NCBI RefSeq assembly: GCF_000188155.2
Contig: NZ_KE124774.1
Coordinates: 3,230,356-3,294,355 of the forward strand
Length of the DNA stretch: 64,000 bases
DNA from: Methylocystis sp. ATCC 49242
GTDB lineage: Bacteria; Pseudomonadota; Alphaproteobacteria; Rhizobiales; Beijerinckiaceae
Direction: 5' to 3'
Shown here: positions 57,433 to 64,000 of the stretch, in pieces
How positions within the stretch are numbered: the stretch's first letter is position 1
Layout of the letters: each line of letters starts with the position of its first letter
The notes under the pieces: generated by a model
Told to the model about the DNA's origin: nothing
The model's input: the letters and a program-made list of their open reading frames with translations, nothing else
The model's database searches: none
Program-made: the position numbers and the translations under genes

Positions 57433-58890
57433 ATGCGCTTGCCTTTGCGTTACATTCTTTTCGGGGCGCTCGCCTGCGCGACAGGCGTCGCGGCGGCTTA
57501 TATCGAGCGCCGCGCCGAGATATCTCCCGCGCAGGCGCAGACCGCGCCAGCCGAGGCTCCCGCCGTCCCGCGAAGCCGCGCCGAGATCGCTTATTCCTTC
57601 GCGCCCGTGGTCAAGAAGGCGCAGCCCGCCGTCGTCAACGTCTTCGCCTCGCGCGTCGAGCGCATGCCGGCCAATCCTTTCCTCGACGATCCGATCTTCC
57701 GCCGCTTCTTCGGCGAGAGGGGTGGCGGCATGCCGGGACGCAACACCGCGCAGTCGCTGGGTTCCGGGGTCATCGTCGATCCAAGCGGCCTTGTCGTCAC
57801 CAACAACCACGTCATCGAGGGGATGACCGACGTGAAGGTGGCGCTCGCCGACAAGCGCGAGATCCCTGCGAAAATCCTGCTGCGCGATCCGCGCACCGAT
57901 CTTGCGGTGCTGAAGCTCACCGAGGGCTCGAATTTCCCGACGATGGAGCTCGGCGACTCCGACGCTCTCGAGGTCGGCGACCTGACGCTCGCCATCGGCA
58001 ATCCCTTCGGCGTCGGCCAGACGGTGACGCAGGGCATCGTCTCGGCGCTGGCGCGCACCCATGTCGGCATCAGCGACTACGGCTTCTTCATCCAGACCGA
58101 CGCGGCCATCAATCCCGGCAATTCCGGCGGACCGCTCGTCGACATGAACGCCCGCGTCGTCGGCATCAATTCGGCCATTTTCTCGAAGTCCGGCGGCTCG
58201 GTCGGCATCGGCTTCGCGATTCCTGTGAACATGGTCAAGAACGTCCTCGCGACAGCGCGAGGCGGCGGCAAGATGGTCAGGCGCCCGTGGCTCGGCGCGA
58301 CGCTGCAGACGCTTTCGCAGGAGATCGCGGATGGCCTCGGCCTCGACCGCCCGTCCGGCGCGCTCCTTGCCGACGTCGAGGCCAGGGGGCCCGCGGCGGA
58401 GGCCGGCCTGAAGCGCGGCGACGTCATCTATTCCGTCGACGGCCAGCCCGCCGACGATCCCGAAGCGGTCGGCTATCGCCTCGCGACCAGGCCGATCGGC
58501 GGCGTGGCGACGCTGGGCGTGCTCCGAAGCGGGAAGAAGATCACCGCGCAAATCAAGCTTGCCTCCGCGCCCGAGATCCCGCCTCGCGACCCGGTGAAGC
58601 TGAAGGGGCAGTCGCCCTTCGCGGGCGCCACCGTCGTCAACATCTCGCCGGCGGTGATCGAGGAAATGTCGGTGCAGGGCGCCGCGAGCGGCGTCGTCGT
58701 CGTGGACATCGAGGATGGCTCCTTCGCCGAGCAGCTCAATCTGCAACGCGGCGATGTGGTGCTCGCGGTCAATGATCAGAAAATCGGCTCCACCCGCGAC
58801 CTCGAGAAAGCGACGGCGACCCGTTCCTATTACTGGAAAATCACGCTGGCCCGCGGCGGCCAGATCTTCACGACCGTGGTCGGCGGCTGA
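57433..58890 (+). CDS. Do-family periplasmic serine protease (DegP/HtrA type)
   Basis: The 485-residue protein has an N-terminal signal anchor (RYILFGALACATGVAAAY), then the trypsin-like domain with the catalytic triad in VTNNHVIEG, RTDLAVLKL and NPGNSGGPLVD. Two PDZ domains follow (about residues 280-365 and 385-480; VEARGPAAEAGLKRGDVI and IEDGSFAEQLNLQRGDVV). It degrades or refolds misfolded envelope proteins. It lies just after rplQ, a frequent place for a degP homologue in Alphaproteobacteria. Its TGA overlaps the cutA ATG. Confidence 0.93.
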   Translation: MRLPLRYILFGALACATGVAAAYIERRAEISPAQAQTAPAEAPAVPRSRAEIAYSFAPVVKKAQPAVVNVFASRVERMPANPFLDDPIFRRFFGERGGGMPGRNTAQSLGSGVIVDPSGLVVTNNHVIEGMTDVKVALADKREIPAKILLRDPRTDLAVLKLTEGSNFPTMELGDSDALEVGDLTLAIGNPFGVGQTVTQGIVSALARTHVGISDYGFFIQTDAAINPGNSGGPLVDMNARVVGINSAIFSKSGGSVGIGFAIPVNMVKNVLATARGGGKMVRRPWLGATLQTLSQEIADGLGLDRPSGALLADVEARGPAAEAGLKRGDVIYSVDGQPADDPEAVGYRLATRPIGGVATLGVLRSGKKITAQIKLASAPEIPPRDPVKLKGQSPFAGATVVNISPAVIEEMSVQGAASGVVVVDIEDGSFAEQLNLQRGDVVLAVNDQKIGSTRDLEKATATRSYYWKITLARGGQIFTTVVGG

Positions 58891-59210
58891 TGGGCGCCGT
58901 CGCCATTCTCGTGACGACGGTCGACGCCGAGGACAAGGCGCGCGACCTCGCCCGCGCCGCGCTCTCGGCGAAACTCGCCGCCTGCGTGCAGATACAGCCG
59001 ATTCGCAGCCATTACGTCTGGAAAGGAGAGATCTGCGAGGAAGACGAATTCCTGCTGCAGATGAAGCACCGCGCGGAGGATTATCGCGCGCTCGCCGAGC
59101 TGGTACGCCGTCTCCACAGCTACGAGACGCCGGAAATCCTGCGCATCGACGTAGCCGAGGCGAATCCCACTTACGCCAGCTGGCTGCTGGAGGCGACCCG
59201 GCGTGATTGA
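58890..59210 (+). CDS. cutA: CutA-like divalent cation tolerance protein
   Basis: The 106-residue protein has the ferredoxin-like trimer pattern: AILVTTVDAEDKARDLARAA, LAACVQIQPIRSHYVWKGEI with the characteristic Cys, and EEDEFLLQMKHRAEDYRALA. CutA proteins bind metals and are ubiquitous; their true function is unsettled. It shares one base with the degP-type gene and is probably co-transcribed. Confidence 0.93.
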   Translation: MGAVAILVTTVDAEDKARDLARAALSAKLAACVQIQPIRSHYVWKGEICEEDEFLLQMKHRAEDYRALAELVRRLHSYETPEILRIDVAEANPTYASWLLEATRRD

Positions 59211-59300
59211 TCTATTTTCGACGCCGGGATGACAGATGTCTTTCCAACGGCCGCGTCCCGCTCTACGAAAAGACCACGAGAAAAAACAAGGGAAACGTTC

Positions 59301-60272
59301 ATGTCGGCTCCGACGGACTATTTGATCGATCGTCGCCGCATGCGGCGAAAACTCGCCTGGTGGCGCGCGGCGGCGCTCGTCGCCTTTGGCGCTGCGGGGC
59401 TTTTCGCCGCGACGAAATTCTCCGACGGCGATTCGGCCGACAAGCTCACGCCGCACATCGCCCGCCTTTCGTTGCAGGGCATGATCACCGGCGACAGGGA
59501 CACGATCGATCTGATCAAGAAGATCGGCGACTCGAACCAGGCCAGAGCGCTCCTGCTGACGATCGAAAGTCCGGGCGGCACGACGACCGGCTCGGAAAAA
59601 CTCTATGAAGAGTTGCGACGCGTGAGCGAGAAAAAGCCCGTCGTCGCCGTGGTCGGCACGCTTGCCGCCTCCGGGGCCTATATAGCGGCGCTGGCCGCGG
59701 ACGAGATCGTGGCGCGCGGCAATTCGCTCGTCGGGTCGATCGGCGTGCTGTTCCAGTTTCCCAATTTCTACAAGCTCCTCGACTCCTGGGGCGTGAAGGT
59801 CGAGGAGGTGAAGTCATCGCCGCTGAAGGCGACGCCGAACGGCTATGAGCCGACGAGCGAAGCGGCGAAGGCGGCGATTGCGAGCCTCGTCTCGGACTCC
59901 TACGCCTGGTTCAAGAATCTCGTGAAGGAGCGTCGAAACCTCAGCGACGAGGAACTCGCGAAGGTTTCCGACGGCCGCGTCTTCACCGCGCGGCAGGGTT
60001 TGCCGCTGAAACTCGTCGACAAGATCGGCGGCGAACGCGAGGCCGTCGCCTGGCTCGAGACCAATAAGAACATCGCCAAGGATCTGCCTGTTCGCGACTG
60101 GAAAAAGAAGACCAGTCTCGAACGCCTCAACCTCGTCGAGAGCGCTGCGAAAATGGCCCGCGCCGTCGGGTTCGACTCTTTCGCCGGAGCTCTCGAGCAG
60201 GTTGCGCGCGCCGAAAGAGGCGGCAGTCTTGACGGGTTATTGGCGATTTGGCAGGGTTTCGACGCGCAGTGA
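59301..60272 (+). CDS. sppA: Signal peptide peptidase SppA (S49 family, short form)
   Basis: The 323-residue protein has an N-terminal membrane anchor (WWRAAALVAFGAAGLFAATK, about residues 20-40), and a single S49 domain with SPGGTTTGSEKLYEEL, the nucleophilic Ser in LAASGAYIAALAADE, and the Lys of the dyad in SSPLKATPNGYEPT. It cleaves leftover signal peptides at the inner membrane. The length matches the 36-kDa type rather than the 67-kDa tandem form of E. coli. The ATG at 59301 follows AAGGGAAA. ihfB is 51 bases downstream. Confidence 0.9.
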   Translation: MSAPTDYLIDRRRMRRKLAWWRAAALVAFGAAGLFAATKFSDGDSADKLTPHIARLSLQGMITGDRDTIDLIKKIGDSNQARALLLTIESPGGTTTGSEKLYEELRRVSEKKPVVAVVGTLAASGAYIAALAADEIVARGNSLVGSIGVLFQFPNFYKLLDSWGVKVEEVKSSPLKATPNGYEPTSEAAKAAIASLVSDSYAWFKNLVKERRNLSDEELAKVSDGRVFTARQGLPLKLVDKIGGEREAVAWLETNKNIAKDLPVRDWKKKTSLERLNLVESAAKMARAVGFDSFAGALEQVARAERGGSLDGLLAIWQGFDAQ

Positions 60273-60323
60273 CGCCGGCGCGCCCTGGCGCCCTTTCAGT
60301 TCGACAACAACTTGGATCGAGAC

Positions 60324-60614
60324 ATGATTAAGTCCGAACTCATTCAGCGGATCGCGCGTCGCAACGGCCATCTTTATCAGCGCGACGTCGAGACCATCGT
60401 CAGCACGATTCTCGACGAGATCACCGCCGCGCTCGCCCGCGGCGATCGAGTCGAATTGCGTGGCTTCGGCGCCTTCTCGGTCAAGAAGCGCGACGCCCGC
60501 ACGGGGCGCAACCCGCGCACGGGCGCTCAGGTTTCCGTGCAGGAGAAGAGCGTGCCCTTCTTCAAGACGGGCAAGGAAATGCGCGAGCGCCTGAACGAAA
60601 ACTACCAGGGCTGA
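60324..60614 (+). CDS. ihfB: Integration host factor subunit beta
   Basis: The 96-residue protein reads [20 protein letters not shown] and has the DNA-bending arm region [20 protein letters not shown] with the intercalating Pro. IHF sharply bends DNA and assists recombination and transcription. The ATG at 60324 fits the family start; a TTG 12 bases upstream is less likely. ihfA is not in this window. Confidence 0.95.
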   Translation: MIKSELIQRIARRNGHLYQRDVETIVSTILDEITAALARGDRVELRGFGAFSVKKRDARTGRNPRTGAQVSVQEKSVPFFKTGKEMRERLNENYQG

Positions 60615-60730
60615 ATCGCGGATCGCGCCGCGCCCGGGGATGGGCGCGGTTGAGACATGACGCCGGGCTCCCGCGGCCGACGCGCTGTCGTTCGAGCTTC
60701 CCGCAAGCCGCCGGCCATTAGGGAGATGTC

Positions 60731-61078
60731 ATGAAATCCGTCCTGCGCATCATCGTCTTTGTTCCGCTGGCGCTGATCATCCTTTTCTTCGCGATGGCCA
60801 ATCGCGGCCAGGTGCGGATCGGCCTCGATCCATTCGCGCCCAACGACGGCTCCGGCCCGTCTTTCGAGGCGCCGATGTTCCTCGTTGTCCTCGTCTCGAT
60901 GGCGATTGGCGTTCTCGCCGGCGGCGCCTCGTCCTGGCTCGGCCATCTGCCGGTGCGACGCGCCGCGCGGGTGGCGCGCGCGGAAGCGAAAAAGACCCGG
61001 CTGGAGATCGAAAAGCTGCGCCAGCAGGCGCTCGCCAGCCTGCCTTCGGAGCCGGAAACGAAGGGCGGCCGGCGATAG
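60731..61078 (+). CDS. LapA domain (DUF1049) membrane protein
   Basis: The 115-residue protein has two hydrophobic segments, LRIIVFVPLALIILFFAMAN and MFLVVLVSMAIGVLAGGASSW, separated by a short periplasmic loop, then a Lys/Arg/Glu-rich cytoplasmic helix. This is the LapA/YciS layout, in E. coli partnered with LapB in controlling LPS synthesis through FtsH and LpxC. GGGAGATGTC precedes the ATG. It follows ihfB, a common order in Proteobacteria. A terminator is not obvious; 140 bases separate it from the tRNA. Confidence 0.82.
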   Translation: MKSVLRIIVFVPLALIILFFAMANRGQVRIGLDPFAPNDGSGPSFEAPMFLVVLVSMAIGVLAGGASSWLGHLPVRRAARVARAEAKKTRLEIEKLRQQALASLPSEPETKGGRR

Positions 61079-61217
61079 ACGGGCGGGCGCGCGGCCGCGA
61101 CGCGAGAATTCTTGTTCAAAAATCGCCGCCGGGCGGAATTCTCGACGATGCAGCCGCTTGAAAAACCCGCCGCACGCCGATAAGAGTGTCGCGCCGCGCG
61201 AAAACGATGCGAGCAAC

Positions 61218-61293
61218 GCCGCAATAGCTCAGCTGGTAGAGCACATCATTCGTAATGATGGGGTCGGGGGTTCGAATCCCTCTTGCGGCACCA
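61218..61293 (+). tRNA. tRNA-Thr (CGT)
   Basis: A 76-base cloverleaf is readable: acceptor GCCGCAA/TTGCGGC, D-arm GCTC...GAGC, anticodon stem CATCA/TGATG with loop TTCGTAA (anticodon CGT), T-arm GGGGG-TTCGAAT-CCCTC (one G-U), and an encoded CCA. It reads ACG codons. Its 3' end borders the low-GC helicase region, so it may be an integration site. Confidence 0.96.
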
Positions 61294-61592
61294 ATAAAAT
61301 CAATATGTTGGTTCTGGCGCCTTGCGGTCGGGAATAACATTGGTGACCAAATGGTGACCACGGAGGCCCCGTCCGTGCCGCTCGGCGCCTTCCGGGCAGA
61401 CGCCCAAGGCTCTTCACCTTCACTCCATCTGCGGTATCATTTGCAGCCCTTCGACTGGCTGCTGATTGATTTGCGCCGGCAGATGGATCTGAGCTGCTTT
61501 GCTGGGTGAACCAAGCTTAGCTTAAGGCGCGAACGGTTGGAGCAAAGGGTATTGACGGGGCGCCTTTACGATTCGCTTGCGTCGTCGCAGCA
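61294..61592. other. Island-edge spacer with two copies of TGGTGACCA
   Basis: About 300 bases separate the tRNA from the helicase gene. TGGTGACCA occurs at 61341-61349 and again at 61352-61360, 11 bases apart, about one helical turn, as a protein-binding site might be spaced. A 52-residue frame at 61353-61509 starting MVTTEAPSVPLGAF shows no family features. No integrase gene is present within the window. Confidence 0.4.
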
Positions 61593-62253
61593 ATGATGGT
61601 CACTGCCTATCAAGCCAAATATTTTGCGCACGATCTCACGCGTCGGGCAGCGCTAGGCCTCGATCGCCTAACGATGTCGCTCTTTGACGCAGCGGTCGAC
61701 CTAAATCCGCATCAGATCGAAGCGGCCCTCTTCGCGCTAGAGTCGCCGCTTTCCCAAGGCGTTTTGCTCGCCGACGAAGTCGGGCTTGGAAAAACCATTG
61801 AGGCTGGAATCGTCCTTTGCCAGTTCTGGGCCGAGCGGAAGCGTCGCCTGCTTGTTATCTGTCCGGCATCCCTCAGGAAACAGTGGGCTTTGGAGCTCAG
61901 CGAGAAATTCAATCTTCCCACCAAGGTCTTAGATTCGCGGTCTTTCAAGGACGATGTCGGACGTGGGGTCGCTCCGTTAAACGAAAAGGCGGTTCTGATC
62001 GTTTCGTATAATTACGCGAATGCTATCCGCGAGGAGCTGAGAGCGATCTCCTGGGATCTCGTTGTTGTCGATGAAGCGCATAAGCTTCGTAATGCCTATA
62101 GACCCAGTAACAAGGTCGGCCAGGGTATTCGCTGGGCGACCGACGGCAGCAGGAAATTGCTCCTGACGGCCACGCCGCTCCAGAACTCCTTGGTCGAACT
62201 TTATGGGCTGTCGACACTGATCGACGAGCATATTTTCGGAGAAATCAATGCTA
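61593..62253 (+). pseudogene. SNF2-type helicase gene, cut by an IS21-family element
   Basis: The first 220 or so codons of a DEAD/DEAH-like SNF2 helicase are intact: LNPHQIEAALFALESPLSQG (Q-motif-like), Walker A DEVGLGKTIEAG (about residue 61), VVDEAHKLRN (motif II) and LLLTATPLQN (motif III). The frame then meets the element and stops at a TGA in it. The missing helicase C-lobe may lie beyond the element, outside the window. Related long SNF2 proteins occur in DNA-defence islands, often beside methyltransferases, but no such partner can be seen here. Composition is less GC-rich than that of core genes. Confidence 0.82.
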
Positions 62254-62260
62254 TGAACAG

Positions 62261-62325
62261 CGGCGGCAAAGTGTACCACTGAACCGGCTTTGGGGGCTGC
62301 TGTGACGGCGGCGCAAAAGTGTACC
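62261..62325. repeat. Repeated terminal units of the IS21 element
   Basis: Two direct copies of a GGCGGC...AAAGTGTACC motif lie 45 bases apart at the left end of the element. In IS21 relatives such repeats are IstA binding sites that let the transposase assemble the synaptic complex. The second copy carries an extra GC and A. The two units match at 17 of 20 positions in the longer form. Confidence 0.75.
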
Positions 62326-62378
62326 GGTCCTGATAGGCCGAACTCGATGTCATCGACTGGCATGGAGAGGCCGAAAGG

Positions 62379-63929
62379 ATGTTCACAGTGGAACTCTATG
62401 CCCGGGTGAGACGCGCGGTGATGGCGGAAGGGCTGAGCCGCCGGGAAGCGGCCAGGCGCTTCGGCGTGCACCGCAATACGATCACGAAGATGCTTCAATA
62501 TTCGGTTCCGCCGGGGTATCGGCGTCGGGAGCGGCCGATCTCGAAGAAGCTGGGGCCGTATATGGCCTGGATCGACAAGGTCCTGGCGGATGATCGGCTT
62601 GTTCACGCCAAGCAGCGTCATACGGCACAGCGGATATTCGAACGGCTGCGGGACGAAGAAGGGTTTTCCGGCGGCTACACGATCGTCCGGGAATATGTCG
62701 CGCAGGCGCAGTTGCGGTCGCGCGAGATGTTTATTCCACTCAGCCATCGACCGGGGAATGCGCAGGCGGATTTTGGCGAGGCGGACGCCTATATCGCCGG
62801 CAGGAAGGTCCGCTTTCATTATTTTTGCATGGACCTGCCGCATTCGGACGGCTGCTTCGTCAAGGCCTATCCGGCGGAGACGGCGGAAGCCTTCTGCGAC
62901 GGCCATGTCGCGGCCTTCGCCTTCTTTGGCGGCGTCCCCCAGTCCATTCTTTACGACAATACGCGTCTCGCGGTCGCCAGGATCGTGAAGGGTGGAGAGC
63001 GTCTGCGTTCGCAAATGTTTGCGGAACTCCAGAGCCATTACCTTTTTGCTGATCGCTTTGGCCGGCCCGGCAAGGGGAATGACAAGGGCAAGGTCGAGGG
63101 GCTTGTCGGCTATGTCCGGCGCAACTTCATGACGCCACTGCCCGTGGCGGAGAGTTTCGAGGCGCTGAACGCGAGGTTCCTGGACGCCTGCACGAAACGA
63201 CGGCGGGCGATCCTGCGCGGCCAGTCGACGCCGATCGGCGAACGCATGCAGGCGGATATGGCGGCATTCCTGCCGGCGCCGCCGGCTCCCTATGACGCCT
63301 GTCACAAGGTCGCGACGCGCGTGTCGTCGATGGCGCTGGTGCGCTACCGCAACAACGATTACTCGGTCCCGATGCGCTTCGGCCATCGGGAGGTGCTGGC
63401 CAAGGGCTATGTCGATCGGGTCGAGATTGTCTGCGGCGGGGAGACCATCGCCGTGCATGCGCGCAGCTACGGCAAGGCCGAGTTCATCTACAACCCGCTG
63501 CATTATCTCGCTTTACTCGAACACAAGAGCCGCGCGCTCGATCAGGCCGCGCCGCTCGACGACTGGCGGCTTGCCGACTGCGTGCATCGTCTGCGGCGGC
63601 TGATGGAGGCGCGCATGGGGAATAGCGGGCGCCGCGAGTTCATCCAGGTGCTGCGGCTGATGGAGGACTTTCATCAGCATCAGGTCGAACAGGCGGTCGC
63701 GGAGGCGCTGCGTCTTGGCGCGATCAGCTTTGACGCAGTGAAGATGCTGCTGCTGGCCAGGCTGGAGAACCGGCCCGCGCGGCTCGATCTGACATTCTAC
63801 CCCTACCTGCCGGCGGCTACGGTCGGCGCGACGGATCCGCGCGCCTATCTCGGGCTCGTCGCCGGCGCGAGCGTCATCGCGGGCGTCATGGACTCGAACG
63901 CGGGGGGCCGGCATGACCATCTCGCATGA
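62379..63929 (+). CDS. istA: IS21 family transposase IstA
   Basis: The 516-residue protein starts MFTVELYARVRRAVMAEGLS with the helix-turn-helix LSRREAARRFGVHRNTITKM. The DDE catalytic residues lie in QADFGEADAYI (D), LYDNTRLAV (D) and GNDKGKVEGLVGY (E). The C-terminal beta-barrel and tail are complete. It cuts and joins the element ends together with IstB. The gene is full length, so the element may be active. Its stop overlaps istB. Confidence 0.93.
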   Translation: MFTVELYARVRRAVMAEGLSRREAARRFGVHRNTITKMLQYSVPPGYRRRERPISKKLGPYMAWIDKVLADDRLVHAKQRHTAQRIFERLRDEEGFSGGYTIVREYVAQAQLRSREMFIPLSHRPGNAQADFGEADAYIAGRKVRFHYFCMDLPHSDGCFVKAYPAETAEAFCDGHVAAFAFFGGVPQSILYDNTRLAVARIVKGGERLRSQMFAELQSHYLFADRFGRPGKGNDKGKVEGLVGYVRRNFMTPLPVAESFEALNARFLDACTKRRRAILRGQSTPIGERMQADMAAFLPAPPAPYDACHKVATRVSSMALVRYRNNDYSVPMRFGHREVLAKGYVDRVEIVCGGETIAVHARSYGKAEFIYNPLHYLALLEHKSRALDQAAPLDDWRLADCVHRLRRLMEARMGNSGRREFIQVLRLMEDFHQHQVEQAVAEALRLGAISFDAVKMLLLARLENRPARLDLTFYPYLPAATVGATDPRAYLGLVAGASVIAGVMDSNAGGRHDHLA

Positions 63930-64000
63930 GCCAGGTTCGCAGACGATCGTCGCGCCGCAGGTGCTGCTGGGTAATCATCTCAAGGCGCTGAAGCTTCCCA
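63913..64000 (+). CDS. istB: IS21 family helper ATPase IstB (partial)
   Basis: An ATG at 63913 opens a frame overlapping the istA end by 17 bases, and 29 codons are visible before the edge (MTISHEPGSQTIVAPQVLLG, then NHLKALKLP). The overlap and the LKALKLP start of the N-terminal IstB helix fit the DnaA-like AAA+ helper that loads IstA. Walker motifs are beyond the window. Confidence 0.85.
   Translation, partial: MTISHEPGSQTIVAPQVLLGNHLKALKLP

Larger units (their letters stand above)
62254..64000 (+). mobile_element. IS21-family insertion sequence (left part)
   Basis: The element contains istA and the start of istB; its right end is beyond the window. The left end is set at about 62254 because the frame of the helicase is lost here and the terminal repeats begin. 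Two similar units, CGGCGGC-AAA-GTGTACC (62261-62277) and CGGCGGCGCAAAAGTGTACC (62306-62325), are the multiple end sequences typical of IS21. The exact edge and target duplication cannot be determined without the right end. Confidence 0.85.

Noticed and set aside
60885-61337. Plus-strand frame running over lapA and tRNA-Thr
   Set aside because: Overlaps a tRNA and an in-frame known gene in another phase; Arg-rich nonsense composition.

Overview
The window looks like a chromosomal segment of a GC-rich alphaproteobacterium, most likely order Hyphomicrobiales (Rhizobiales) and possibly a Methylocystis/Methylosinus-like genus. The order rests on a circularly permuted two-piece tmRNA, a ChvI-ChvG-HprK-EIIA-HPr cluster, an NdvA-type glucan exporter, an alpha-type SspB and the DUF4169 and DUF465 small proteins. 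The genus is an inference. Almost everything is ordinary core genome.

Layout. 1-11.2 kb: end of an unknown gene, nitroreductase and MFS transporter, ABC-F protein Uup, a methyltransferase, an L,D-transpeptidase, a small AT-rich islet (HicB remnant plus an orphan membrane protein), PcrA/UvrD helicase, a ribbon-helix-helix protein, DUF4169 and SspB. 11.3-13.1 kb (minus strand): ssrA, pth and rplY. 13.4-22.9 kb: ketoacyl-ACP synthase, murA, a PLP aminotransferase, an orphan membrane protein, a retropepsin-like secreted protein, hemH, panB and a small lipoprotein. 23.2-31 kb: rpsF-rpsR with promoter and terminator, a GFA protein, another methyltransferase, a secreted PD40 protein, ndvA and a GGDEF-EAL protein. 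31-35.1 kb: chvI-chvG-hprK, EIIA and HPr, a cell-envelope and carbon/nitrogen signalling module. 35.4-36.4 kb: HugZ-like protein and DUF465.

36.6-57.3 kb is one large translation cluster: rpsL-rpsG-fusA-tuf, the S10 genes (rpsJ to rpsQ), the spc genes (rplN to secY and adk) and the alpha genes (rpsM-rpsK-rpoA-rplQ). It is in the usual order except for a YegD-like Hsp70 gene inserted between adk and rpsM. A likely local promoter lies after that insertion. Several hairpins sit inside the cluster, including a cluster of four between rpoA and rplQ. A strong terminator follows rplQ. 57.4-61.1 kb holds a DegP-type protease, cutA, an SppA-type protease, ihfB and a LapA-domain protein.

The last 2.8 kb is a probable island edge. 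tRNA-Thr(CGT) is followed by a SNF2-type helicase gene cut by an IS21-family element (istA complete, istB running off the end). If an unusual defence system is present it lies beyond this edge, and only its broken first gene is visible here. The best-supported non-protein find is the permuted tmRNA, whose tag peptide, acceptor stem and spacer hairpin can all be read directly.
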